A DNA stretch of 11,420 bases, from contig JAGBSU010000047.1 in NCBI GenBank assembly GCA_017631705.1, forward strand, positions 1 to 11,420, in the 5' to 3' direction. Both the position numbers and the translations under genes were made by a program. Every line of letters begins with the position of its first letter. Positions within the stretch are counted from its first letter, which is position 1. The notes under the pieces are model-generated. The model was not told the DNA's origin, did not search any database, and worked only from the letters and a program-made list of their open reading frames with translations. Source of the DNA: Clostridia bacterium. Its GTDB lineage: Bacteria; Bacillota; Clostridia; Oscillospirales; Acutalibacteraceae. Positions 1-5,013 of the stretch are shown piece by piece.

Positions 1-329
1 AATCGCTCCTCAACACCGCCCTTTGGTTGCTCGGACGGACCTTCGCACAACGCATCGACCAGTTCTCCCAAACCCACGCCGTTTTGCTGTGCCAAGCCTT
101 TGAGTTTGTCGAGCATGGGTTCTATGGTATCGAACTTCATGCCCTTTTGCGCGTAAGCCGTTGCTTCTTCCTTCGACAGTTGGTAGTCCTGTTTGTTGAA
201 TTTCACCGGCAAACAGAATGTCTCCTCCTGCAAGTGTGGCTCGGCACACTCATTCGGTACGACCTCCGTTTGGGACGGCTCACTATGTTCAGACGGTATG
301 GTTGCCGTCACGACAGTCTTTTCATCCAT
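1..329 (-). CDS. phage late-region protein, partial (C-terminus beyond window)
   Basis: The reading frame is open from an ATG at 329 to the left edge, giving 109 residues with no stop. The ATG is preceded by GGAGG with good spacing, and it overlaps the stop of the upstream small gene by 8 bases, which suggests coupled translation. Residues 1-40 are acidic and low in complexity. Residues 41-95 form a likely helical domain with the phrases PVKFNKQDYQLSKEEA and AQKGMKFDTIEPMLDKLK, followed by LAQQNG and LVDAL. From memory, proteins with this 'KFNKQ…LS..EA..YAQKGM' opening occur near the portal and capsid genes of clostridial prophages, where they are annotated as hypothetical or scaffold-like. 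The position just after the terminase supports a role in the virion or its assembly. The exact function is not recognised. Confidence 0.75.
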   Translation of the reverse strand, partial: MDEKTVVTATIPSEHSEPSQTEVVPNECAEPHLQEETFCLPVKFNKQDYQLSKEEATAYAQKGMKFDTIEPMLDKLKGLAQQNGVGLGELVDALCEGPSEQPKGGVEER

Positions 330-510
330 GGTTATCCTCCTTTTGCATCGTTCCGTCATAGTTTAAAAAATTCCGTGTTTCGGTTGCCAAGTGTTCCTCT
401 TTTGGTACGTCGCGGTACGGTTTTGGCGGTTTTTCCTCGTCCTTGCGAGCCATTTCGCGTAACAGCATCGCCGTCGCCACACCCAATACAAATCCTATAA
501 TCGCTTCCAT
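322..510 (-). CDS. small membrane-anchored phage protein (62 aa)
   Basis: This gene encodes 62 residues, starting MEAIIGFVLGVATAMLL, a short hydrophobic segment (residues 3-17) that could be a single N-terminal membrane anchor. A charged, proline-rich stretch follows (KDEEKPPKPYRD), and the tail carries NFLNYDGTMQ. The ATG at 510 is preferred over one at 525. It has GGGGGT at suitable spacing and lies 5 bases after the terminase stop, whereas the ATG at 525 lies inside the terminase end and has no ribosome-binding site. Its stop overlaps the next gene's start. Small proteins ending in a 'NFxNYDGT'-like motif are recalled from the same place in clostridial prophages, but no function is known to me. 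A structural accessory or membrane role is possible. Confidence 0.7.
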   Translation of the reverse strand: MEAIIGFVLGVATAMLLREMARKDEEKPPKPYRDVPKEEHLATETRNFLNYDGTMQKEDNHG

Positions 511-515
511 AATTT

Positions 516-1814
516 CTACCCCCATCGTTCACGTAAATCTTGTGCCAACAACGTACCTGCCGTCACACGCTCATGCGTTTTCGGCGGTGCAGGACGAAAA
601 TGCGTGATATCCTCCATCGCATACCGCAACGCATCCATCAAATGGTTGGCACAGTCACGGGGACGGTTAATCACACCCGTGTGGTCCTTGTCCCACGCGT
701 AAGCCGAAAGTTCCGCCACCGTGCATCGGCATTTGGGATGCACAACGATTTGATATTCTTGCAGGCGTGCAATACCGTGCAATAACGAGCCGGCACCCTT
801 GCCGGCGGCTGTCACCCGATAAATCCCCTCTCTGCGTAATTCTTCGTTGGATTTCGGCTCGGCGCTGTCGGCACGAATCCGTTCGCCGTCGTAGCCGAGC
901 CGTCGAATGTTCTCGGCAATGTCACGGTTGAGAAGACCCTGCTTTTCAAACTCGTCAAACACATACAACAGACGGTCAATGGGATTCACCGCCGCGGCAA
1001 TAAACGCCGTCGGGTCGTTGGTGTAACCGTAATCCAAGCCGTACACCCGTCGATATTTCCACGCGTCGGGCAACTGCTCCACATCAAATGCCTCAATACG
1101 CCAATTTTCATAAATCAGCCCCTCGGTCACGCCCCATTCTCCGCGGCCTGCTACCGCATACCGCCGCGGATTCTCCTGTTTCATGCGTTCAAAGACCGCA
1201 CGGTCGGCGTCGTCTAAGAACTCGTTACAGCGATAGTCGGTGGTAAACACCGTCGCGTTGTCGGGTGTTTTATCGAAAAACCGCCGTTTAAGCCAATGCG
1301 TATCGCTCCACGGATTAAAGGTGAGCGTCGTCTGCTTAAATAACGGCGGCGGCACCTCACCGCGCGGAACAGATAAGTCAAAGGTGTCAAATTCCTCCTC
1401 GCTTTCCATTTCAAAGGCTTCCTCAATCCACACCCAACACAAATAGCCGCGTGTGACGGTGGTGGAGGCGATTTTATACACATTATCAAACCCACGAAAC
1501 AGAATTTTCTGTCCGGTCGGCAGATAGGTCAGTTCCATCGGGCTGGTGGTGGCTTTCCATAAATGTGACACCCCCAACCGCCCCGCCGCCCAACGCAGTT
1601 GCGCAAAGGTGCTCGAACGGTGCGTGTCCATCACCTGCCGAATCACCAATAAATTGGCATCGGGATACTGCATCAGCCGTACTAAAAAATTCAGCGCGGT
1701 GGTGGTGGATTTTTTGGAGGCTTTCCCCCCTTTGAGCACCCGATACCGCGTTTTACAGTTCCAAAATTCACCGTAACCGCCGCCTACCGTCGTGGCTAAA
1801 TCCACGGTTTTCAT
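516..1814 (-). CDS. phage terminase large subunit, PBSX family
   Basis: This is the ATPase-nuclease motor that packages DNA into the procapsid. The 432-residue length is normal for the PBSX/SPP1-like family. The N-terminal ATPase shows an atypical Walker A, GGKASKKS (residues 29-36), a Walker B CWVWIEEA (126-133) and the coupling motif TFNP (165-168). The C-terminal RNase H-like nuclease shows the metal-binding acids in GLDYGYTNDP (D261), RADSAEP (D316) and the HLMDALRYAM region (D394). All motif positions are intact, so the enzyme is probably active. The start ATG overlaps the stop of the small subunit gene by 4 bases (ATGA), the usual coupling of the two subunits. A portal gene is expected downstream but is not seen in this window. 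The identification rests on motif order and context. Confidence 0.95.
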   Translation of the reverse strand: MKTVDLATTVGGGYGEFWNCKTRYRVLKGGKASKKSTTTALNFLVRLMQYPDANLLVIRQVMDTHRSSTFAQLRWAAGRLGVSHLWKATTSPMELTYLPTGQKILFRGFDNVYKIASTTVTRGYLCWVWIEEAFEMESEEEFDTFDLSVPRGEVPPPLFKQTTLTFNPWSDTHWLKRRFFDKTPDNATVFTTDYRCNEFLDDADRAVFERMKQENPRRYAVAGRGEWGVTEGLIYENWRIEAFDVEQLPDAWKYRRVYGLDYGYTNDPTAFIAAAVNPIDRLLYVFDEFEKQGLLNRDIAENIRRLGYDGERIRADSAEPKSNEELRREGIYRVTAAGKGAGSLLHGIARLQEYQIVVHPKCRCTVAELSAYAWDKDHTGVINRPRDCANHLMDALRYAMEDITHFRPAPPKTHERVTAGTLLAQDLRERWG

Positions 1815-2170
1815 GTTATCCGCTCCTCACCGACAAACTGCACGGCTTCGCTCTTTACGGCCAGTTCCTGCCGTTCGCCTTTTTCCAAAAAAGCGGCACG
1901 GTTTCGCAAATAAAACATCCATAGTCCGTGGCTTTTCGGGTCGGCCGCCAACGCGTGTGAAATCACCGAAGCGGTACATTCCTGCAACGCGGCAGTCAGC
2001 AAGGCGGCGACACTGCCGTGACCGTCGGCATACGAAAGCAGTGTTTCATACGAAATCCCCAAGGTAGCCGCCAACGCATCCGCATGAAACGGACCGCCGT
2101 TTGCCGCACATTCTTGTCGGCATCGGTCAATCTCCGCCGTAATTTGTGCCAAAGACCCTAACTGTTTCAT
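1811..2170 (-). CDS. phage terminase small subunit
   Basis: This is the DNA-recognition partner of the large terminase and is expected to bind the packaging site as a ring oligomer. The protein has 119 residues. An N-terminal helix-turn-helix is visible around residues 29-50 (ADALAATLGISYETLLSYADG). Residues 82-97 (GLWMFYLRNRAAFLEK) match the aromatic helix common near the end of terminase small subunits ('…F.LKNR.GW.' type). GGAGGTGA lies 6 bases before the ATG. The stop overlaps the large-subunit start by 4 bases. The gene directly follows the late regulator and has its own candidate promoter. Small subunits diverge strongly, so the call depends on position as much as on sequence. Confidence 0.85.
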   Translation of the reverse strand: MKQLGSLAQITAEIDRCRQECAANGGPFHADALAATLGISYETLLSYADGHGSVAALLTAALQECTASVISHALAADPKSHGLWMFYLRNRAAFLEKGERQELAVKSEAVQFVGEERIT

Positions 2171-2201
2171 GCGGTGTCACCTCCGTTTTTGAAGTGCCCA
2201 C

Positions 2202-2232
2202 AGTATAGCACAACAGAGGCAGTCACCTTCAA
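2202..2232 (-). promoter_or_regulatory. candidate late promoter (extended -10) upstream of terS
   Basis: On the minus strand TGC-TATACT (2210-2202) is a good extended -10 element. The best upstream hexamer, TTGAAG (2232-2227), is 19 bases away, a poor -35. It lies between the stop of the sigma-like late regulator and the terS ribosome-binding site, where ArpU/Xpf-type activators act in related phages. A good -10 with a weak -35 fits an activator-dependent late promoter. This is inference from position and motif only. Confidence 0.45.
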
Positions 2233-2654
2233 GACACTTGTGCAGTTTTTTTCGGCAGTTTTTTTTGAGCGTCAAAAGCAAGGCGTTCCAAGGCTTTGTT
2301 GTGTTCTCTGAGCACATACTGCTTGCTGTACCCCATTCGCCCTATCAGGTCACCCCATGTTAAACATTGCAGGTAACGCAGTCGCATCACCCGCCGTTGA
2401 ACATCCGTGAGCAGCGTATGTTGCAGCCGTGCCAAATTGCGTAATTGCCTCGCCGCCAACGCTTTACGCACCGCCAACCGTTCGGTATGCAAATCGTGAA
2501 GAAACTGCATATCCATCGCCTCCCATCCCGTGCTTTCCTCCTCTAATGCAAGCATGTCCTGCCATTCCTCATCCATAGCCGTCAATTCCCGTCGTAATGC
2601 CACCGCCTTTTGCAATTCGGCTTTTATTTTTTCTGCTCCTGCACTCAATGCCAT
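2229..2654 (-). CDS. phage late-gene regulator, sigma-70 region 4-like (ArpU/Xpf type)
   Basis: The protein has 141 residues. The N-terminal half is charged and helical (residues 8-75, many Glu, Arg and Leu). The C-terminal half carries a sigma-region-4-like helix-turn-helix, from DVQRRVMRLRYLQCLTW (84-100) to GYSKQYVLREHNKALERL (108-125). The reading frame stays open upstream to 2981. The start at 2654 is chosen because AAAGGAGAAG lies just before it and homology-like sequence begins there. The region further upstream overlaps a Cys-rich gene and the decayed replication-gene relic. In PBSX and related phages such proteins (Xpf, ArpU) switch on late genes, and here terS and terL follow immediately with a candidate promoter between. 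The gene overlaps the 3' end of the upstream Cys-rich gene by 86 bases in another frame. Confidence 0.85.
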   Translation of the reverse strand: MALSAGAEKIKAELQKAVALRRELTAMDEEWQDMLALEEESTGWEAMDMQFLHDLHTERLAVRKALAARQLRNLARLQHTLLTDVQRRVMRLRYLQCLTWGDLIGRMGYSKQYVLREHNKALERLAFDAQKKLPKKTAQVS

Positions 2655-2820
2655 CGTTTTGCTTCTCCTTTTCTTTTTCACACACACCGCATACCGTGAG
2701 TCCCACCGCATATAACGGTGCACCGCATTCCTCACACCATCCGCACACCGTTTCGTCAACGGCGGCATCGTACGCCGGACACGCCGGCTCACAATAAATT
2801 TTCCCGCATACGAAACACAT
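2569..2820 (-). CDS. Cys-rich small protein, putative zinc-binding
   Basis: The protein has 83 residues and ten cysteines, nine of them in the first 47 residues: C2-C5, C10-C14, C26-C29-C32 and C44-C47. These form repeated CxxC knuckles, as in MCFVCGKIYCEPACPAY and CGWCEECGAPLY. The cysteine spacing looks like one or two zinc ribbons. The rest (residues 48-83) is a basic tail, starting EKEKEKQND, whose coding sequence overlaps the late regulator by 86 bases in another frame. GAGG is spaced 6 bases from the ATG at 2820. The dense CxxC pattern supports a real gene over a chance frame. Small Cys-rich proteins of unknown role are common in early regions of clostridial prophages. No function is assigned. 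Confidence 0.65.
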   Translation of the reverse strand: MCFVCGKIYCEPACPAYDAAVDETVCGWCEECGAPLYAVGLTVCGVCEKEKEKQNDGIECRSRKNKSRIAKGGGITTGIDGYG

Positions 2821-2917
2821 AACGTCCTCTTTTGTTGTTTGACAGCGTGTTCTGCACCGCGTTTTTCACCGAAAATGTTGAAATGTGGAAAACTCCTTTT
2901 GCCCGTTTGTTGCGTTA

Positions 2918-2971
2918 GGATACGAAAGAGGATATGGATAACGATAAGGCTACGGATAAGGATACGGATAT
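2918..2971. repeat. degenerate hexamer repeat (9 units), relic of a replication-protein linker
   Basis: Nine consecutive 6-base units run without a break. Most are GGATAN on the plus strand (GGATAC, GGATAT, GGATAA), with three degenerate units at 2924, 2942 and 2948. On the minus strand they are in frame with the truncated replisome organizer at 3098-3427 and would encode alternating hydrophobic-Ser residues (ISVSLSVALSLSIS). Such two-residue repeats are typical of the linker between the domains of clostridial phage replication initiators. The surrounding 2821-3097 region has no other gene that I can support. Confidence 0.75.
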
Positions 2972-3097
2972 AGAACAACATTCTGTTACGCTGTTAATAG
3001 TTTGTTTTTTAACGGTCACTTAACATTTTCAAAGAATACAAGACGGTTGTAACCGTTGATTTTGCTGAGTTTTTTTCACAATTTTACTTGCTTGCCG

Positions 3098-3427
3098 TCA
3101 TGGCATCGGCGGACATTTTTCGCGCTTATTTTTCACATTTTGATGCTTTTCCCAGTTGACTACCTGTAAATACAGGCGGTCGTCGACGACGTAAAATTCC
3201 AATAATCCGGCCTCGGCTAACGCTTCCGCCGCGGCACCGACCGCCTCCGACGACACATCTTCTCTCAACGGAAATAATTTGGCACGCAGCAGCGGTGCAC
3301 GCGCATCACACCGTCCGAAATCGTCGCATTGTACCAATAATCGGTAAAAACACACCTCCTCAAACCACGACAACCCCTCCACCGTGGGGCTGTAGCAAAT
3401 CGACTCCTTCAAAATTCGATTAGGCAT
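3098..3427 (-). CDS. phage replisome organizer (DnaD-like), N-terminal domain only, truncated
   Basis: The 109 residues match the N-terminal winged-helix domain of clostridial phage replication initiators: MPNRILKESI, SWFEEVCFYRLLVQCDDFGR (residues 20-39), DARAPLLRAKLFPL (41-54) and YLQVVNWEKHQ (86-96). Full-length members usually run past 200 residues with a linker and a second domain that loads or contacts the helicase. Here the frame stops at 3098. Continuing in the same frame passes two TGA and one TAA, then enters the hexamer repeat encoding alternating Ser residues and ends at 2915. The gene therefore looks shortened by nonsense mutations. The domain itself is intact, with AGGAGGAGGAGG before the ATG, so a DNA-binding fragment may still be made. 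It is the first gene of the leftward early transcript and is controlled by the repressor operators. Confidence 0.85.
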   Translation of the reverse strand: MPNRILKESICYSPTVEGLSWFEEVCFYRLLVQCDDFGRCDARAPLLRAKLFPLREDVSSEAVGAAAEALAEAGLLEFYVVDDRLYLQVVNWEKHQNVKNKREKCPPMP

Positions 3428-3443
3428 TTTCCTCCTCCTCCTT

Positions 3444-3458
3444 TCTACTTAAAGTAGA
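3444..3458. promoter_or_regulatory. repressor operator candidate O1
   Basis: TCTACTTAAAGTAGA is a perfect 15-base palindrome with one central base. It shares its half-site CTACTT with two further palindromes in this intergenic region. It lies just upstream of the ribosome-binding site of the replisome-organizer gene, inside the leftward leader, where a bound repressor could block elongation. Confidence 0.7.
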
Positions 3459-3476
3459 GTTTTAGGTGATAAAAGA

Positions 3477-3512
3477 AACCAAAGAGTCGGTTAGGTGGTT
3501 GACTCTTAGGTT
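3477..3512 (-). repeat. inverted repeat at the predicted +1 of the leftward early transcript
   Basis: The arms at 3477-3488 and 3501-3512 are complementary at 11 of 12 positions (core AAGAGTC / GACTCTT), with a 12-base loop rich in G and T. The right arm begins 7 bases after the -10 box, exactly where transcription should start, so the RNA would open with a hairpin. There is no run of T after it, so it is not an intrinsic terminator. It could be a 5' mRNA-stabilising structure or the binding site of a second regulator. Confidence 0.6.
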
Positions 3513-3518
3513 ACCCCT

Positions 3519-3547
3519 ATTATATCCTACTTTTGGTAGAATGTCAA
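3519..3547 (-). promoter_or_regulatory. leftward early (lytic) promoter, exact consensus
   Basis: On the minus strand TTGACA (3547-3542), a 17-base spacer and TATAAT (3524-3519) match the sigma-A consensus exactly. Operator O2 fills most of the spacer, so repressor binding would exclude RNA polymerase. It drives the replisome organizer and the genes beyond it. Confidence 0.85.
3527..3539. promoter_or_regulatory. repressor operator candidate O2
   Basis: CTACTTTTGGTAG has the same CTAC…GTAG frame and 13-base length as O1, with one half-site diverged. It sits inside the -35/-10 spacer of the leftward promoter. Confidence 0.7.
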
Positions 3548-3575
3548 GAGAAAAGTAGAAAACGCAAGAAAAAAC

Positions 3576-3604
3576 TTGCTTTTTCTCTACTTTCAGTATA
3601 TAAT
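3576..3604 (+). promoter_or_regulatory. repressor promoter (lysogenic), rightward
   Basis: TTGCTT (3576-3581), a 17-base spacer and TATAAT (3599-3604) form a strong sigma-A promoter. Operator O3 lies in its spacer, consistent with autorepression. Transcription should start near 3611, leaving a leader of only about 17 bases before the ATG at 3628. Confidence 0.8.
3587..3599. promoter_or_regulatory. repressor operator candidate O3
   Basis: CTACTTTCAGTAT has the palindromic core TACTTTCAGTA and is a third copy of the operator pattern with the last base diverged. It lies between the -35 and -10 boxes of the repressor's own promoter. Confidence 0.6.
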
Positions 3605-3627
3605 TAGTAGAGAAAGGGGAAATGAGC

Positions 3628-4491
3628 ATGTCGATTGCGCAGAACATCCGTCGTTTGCGAGAGCAGCACGGGTTAACCCAGCAAGAGTTAGGGCAAATTG
3701 CAGGAGTATCGGACAAAGCGGTTTCCACATGGGAAAACGGGACCAAAACACCGCGCATGGGTGCGGTATCGCGGTTGGCGGAGCATTTCGGTATTCCGAA
3801 AAGTGAGATTTTAGACGATACCGCCTCTCCCCTGCGGGACACACGGTTTGCCGCCGCACTGGATAAGTTTTGCAACGCGTGGGAAAAAACGCCCGAACAA
3901 ATTGAGCGAGAATTATCCTTGCGCGGTGGTCGGCTTTCGCAACTGCGTCGGGGGGAAGCCTTACCCACCGAACGGGAATTAGATTTATTTGCGGGATATT
4001 TTCACGCACCGCGTGCGGTCTTGCGTGACAGCGGCACCGTATCGTTTGACCCATCCAACGTCACGCCCATTCCGGTCGCACTTCACGATGCACGGCGTGT
4101 ACCGGTATTGGGTCGCGTGCCGGCAGGTGTCCCGATTGAAGCGATTACCGATATCGTGGAAGAAATCGAATTATCCGACCGTCTGTCCACCGATGGATAC
4201 GATTATTTCGGGTTACTCGTCACGGGGGACAGCATGGTTCCCGAATACCGCGACGGCGATGTGGTCATTTTGCGAGTACAACCCACCGCAGAAACCGGCG
4301 ACGACGTGGTGGCGTATATCGGCAATAACGATGCCACGCTCAAACGGCTGACGGTAACGGAAAACGGCATTCAGCTTCGCCCTTTGAATCCCGATTACGC
4401 GATACGCAGTTTCACCAACACGGAGGTGCAGGCATTGCCGGTCACCATCGCCGGTGTCGTGGTGGAACAGCGTCGCATGCGGAGGCGTTGA
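3628..4491 (+). CDS. LexA-like self-cleaving phage repressor (XRE HTH + S24 peptidase)
   Basis: This is the master repressor that keeps the element silent, probably released by RecA-stimulated self-cleavage after DNA damage. The protein has 287 residues. An XRE helix-turn-helix occupies about residues 4-62 (NIRRLREQHGLTQQELG, SDKAVSTWENG). A second XRE-like segment is seen at about 88-132 (TPEQIERELSLRGGRLSQLR, ERELDLFAGYFH). The S24 domain follows, with a LexA-type cleavage site VPAG (A166-G167), catalytic Ser202 in GDSMVPEYRDGD and Lys239 in ATLKRL. All catalytic features are present. ATG 3628 is preferred over 3622 because GGGG lies 8 bases from it but only 2 from 3622. Three candidate operators surround its promoter. 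It ends in a TGATG overlap with the Nudix gene. Confidence 0.95.
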   Translation: MSIAQNIRRLREQHGLTQQELGQIAGVSDKAVSTWENGTKTPRMGAVSRLAEHFGIPKSEILDDTASPLRDTRFAAALDKFCNAWEKTPEQIERELSLRGGRLSQLRRGEALPTERELDLFAGYFHAPRAVLRDSGTVSFDPSNVTPIPVALHDARRVPVLGRVPAGVPIEAITDIVEEIELSDRLSTDGYDYFGLLVTGDSMVPEYRDGDVVILRVQPTAETGDDVVAYIGNNDATLKRLTVTENGIQLRPLNPDYAIRSFTNTEVQALPVTIAGVVVEQRRMRRR

Positions 4492-4943
4492 TGGAAACGG
4501 TACTGTGTTATCTGGAACAAAACGAGCAGTATTCGATGCTGTATCGCAATAAAAAAGAAAACGACATCAATGCCGGTAAATGGATTGGTGTCGGCGGTAA
4601 AATCGAGGCAGGCGAAACCCCCGAAGATGCCTTGTTGCGTGAAGTTGAGGAAGAAACAGGGTTACACCTCACCGCCTACCGTTTTCGCGGTGTAGTGGAG
4701 TTTTGTTCCGATACCTTTTGCGAAACCATGCACCTGTTCACCGCCACCGCGTGGAACGGCACGCTTGGTGCATGCGACGAGGGCGATTTGCAATGGATTG
4801 CCAAAAGCGAACTGCATCGCTATCCGCTGTGGGAGGGCGATGCCGTGTTTTTAAAAGCCTTGCAGACGGACAGACCGCCCTTTCGGTTGCGGCTGTGTTA
4901 TCAAGGCGACCGCCTTGTTTCGCAAGAATTTTTGTCGGTGTAA
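4491..4943 (+). CDS. Nudix hydrolase, MutT / 8-oxo-dGTP diphosphatase-like
   Basis: The protein has 150 residues. The Nudix box is complete at residues 36-58, with G36, E42, then REVEEETGL (50-58). This fits G-x5-E-x7-REUxEExGU, so the metal and pyrophosphate site is intact. The preceding NDINAGKWIGVGGK resembles MutT/MTH1-like nucleotide-pool sanitising enzymes that hydrolyse 8-oxo-dGTP. The exact substrate cannot be read from sequence. The ATG at 4491 shares its first base with the repressor's stop and has GGAGG 5-6 bases before it, so translation is coupled to the repressor. No separate promoter is visible, and the gene should be expressed in the lysogen. A strong terminator follows. It may be a lysogenic-conversion (moron) gene or a host gene captured behind the repressor. 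Confidence 0.9.
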   Translation: METVLCYLEQNEQYSMLYRNKKENDINAGKWIGVGGKIEAGETPEDALLREVEEETGLHLTAYRFRGVVEFCSDTFCETMHLFTATAWNGTLGACDEGDLQWIAKSELHRYPLWEGDAVFLKALQTDRPPFRLRLCYQGDRLVSQEFLSV

Positions 4944-4968
4944 CAATGCACCTCTTTTGTCATTATAT

Positions 4969-5005
4969 AAAACCTCTACTGAATTTTCATCAGTAGAGGT
5001 TTTTT
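4969..5005. terminator. bidirectional intrinsic terminator
   Basis: A perfect 14-base stem pairs 4969-4982 (core CCTCTACTGA) with 4990-5003 (core TCAGTAGAGG) around a 7-base loop. There is an A-run on the left and a T-run on the right, so it can end the rightward Nudix transcript and the leftward lactate dehydrogenase transcript. It marks the border between the phage-like region and the host genes. Confidence 0.92.
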
Positions 5006-5013
5006 GTAATTTG

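Noticed and set aside
10..249. A 79-residue minus-strand frame at the left end.
   Set aside because: It overlaps, in another frame, the partial late-region protein, which has a proper start, a ribosome-binding site and a plausible domain.
2918..2971. Hexamer repeat as a CRISPR, replication origin iteron or satellite.
   Set aside because: The units are 6 bases with no spacers, degenerate, and in frame with the truncated replication gene, so a coding-linker relic is the simpler explanation.
2655..2981. Upstream extension of the late regulator to an ATG at 2981 (250 residues).
   Set aside because: The extension runs over the hexamer relic and the Cys-rich gene, shows no domain, and has no ribosome-binding site at 2981. 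A good site precedes the ATG at 2654.
3462..4054. Two open frames of 150-170 residues antisense to the repressor.
   Set aside because: They mirror a well-supported repressor gene, cover its promoter region, and show no recognisable domain or ribosome-binding site.
4488..4490. TTG start for the Nudix gene three bases upstream.
   Set aside because: ATG at 4491 is better spaced from GGAGG and forms the usual stop-start overlap.
4969..5005. Terminator stem sharing CTCTACT with the repressor operators, as a possible fourth operator.
   Set aside because: The spacing between half-sites is wrong (not the 13-base frame), and the perfect stem with A/T runs is fully explained as a terminator.
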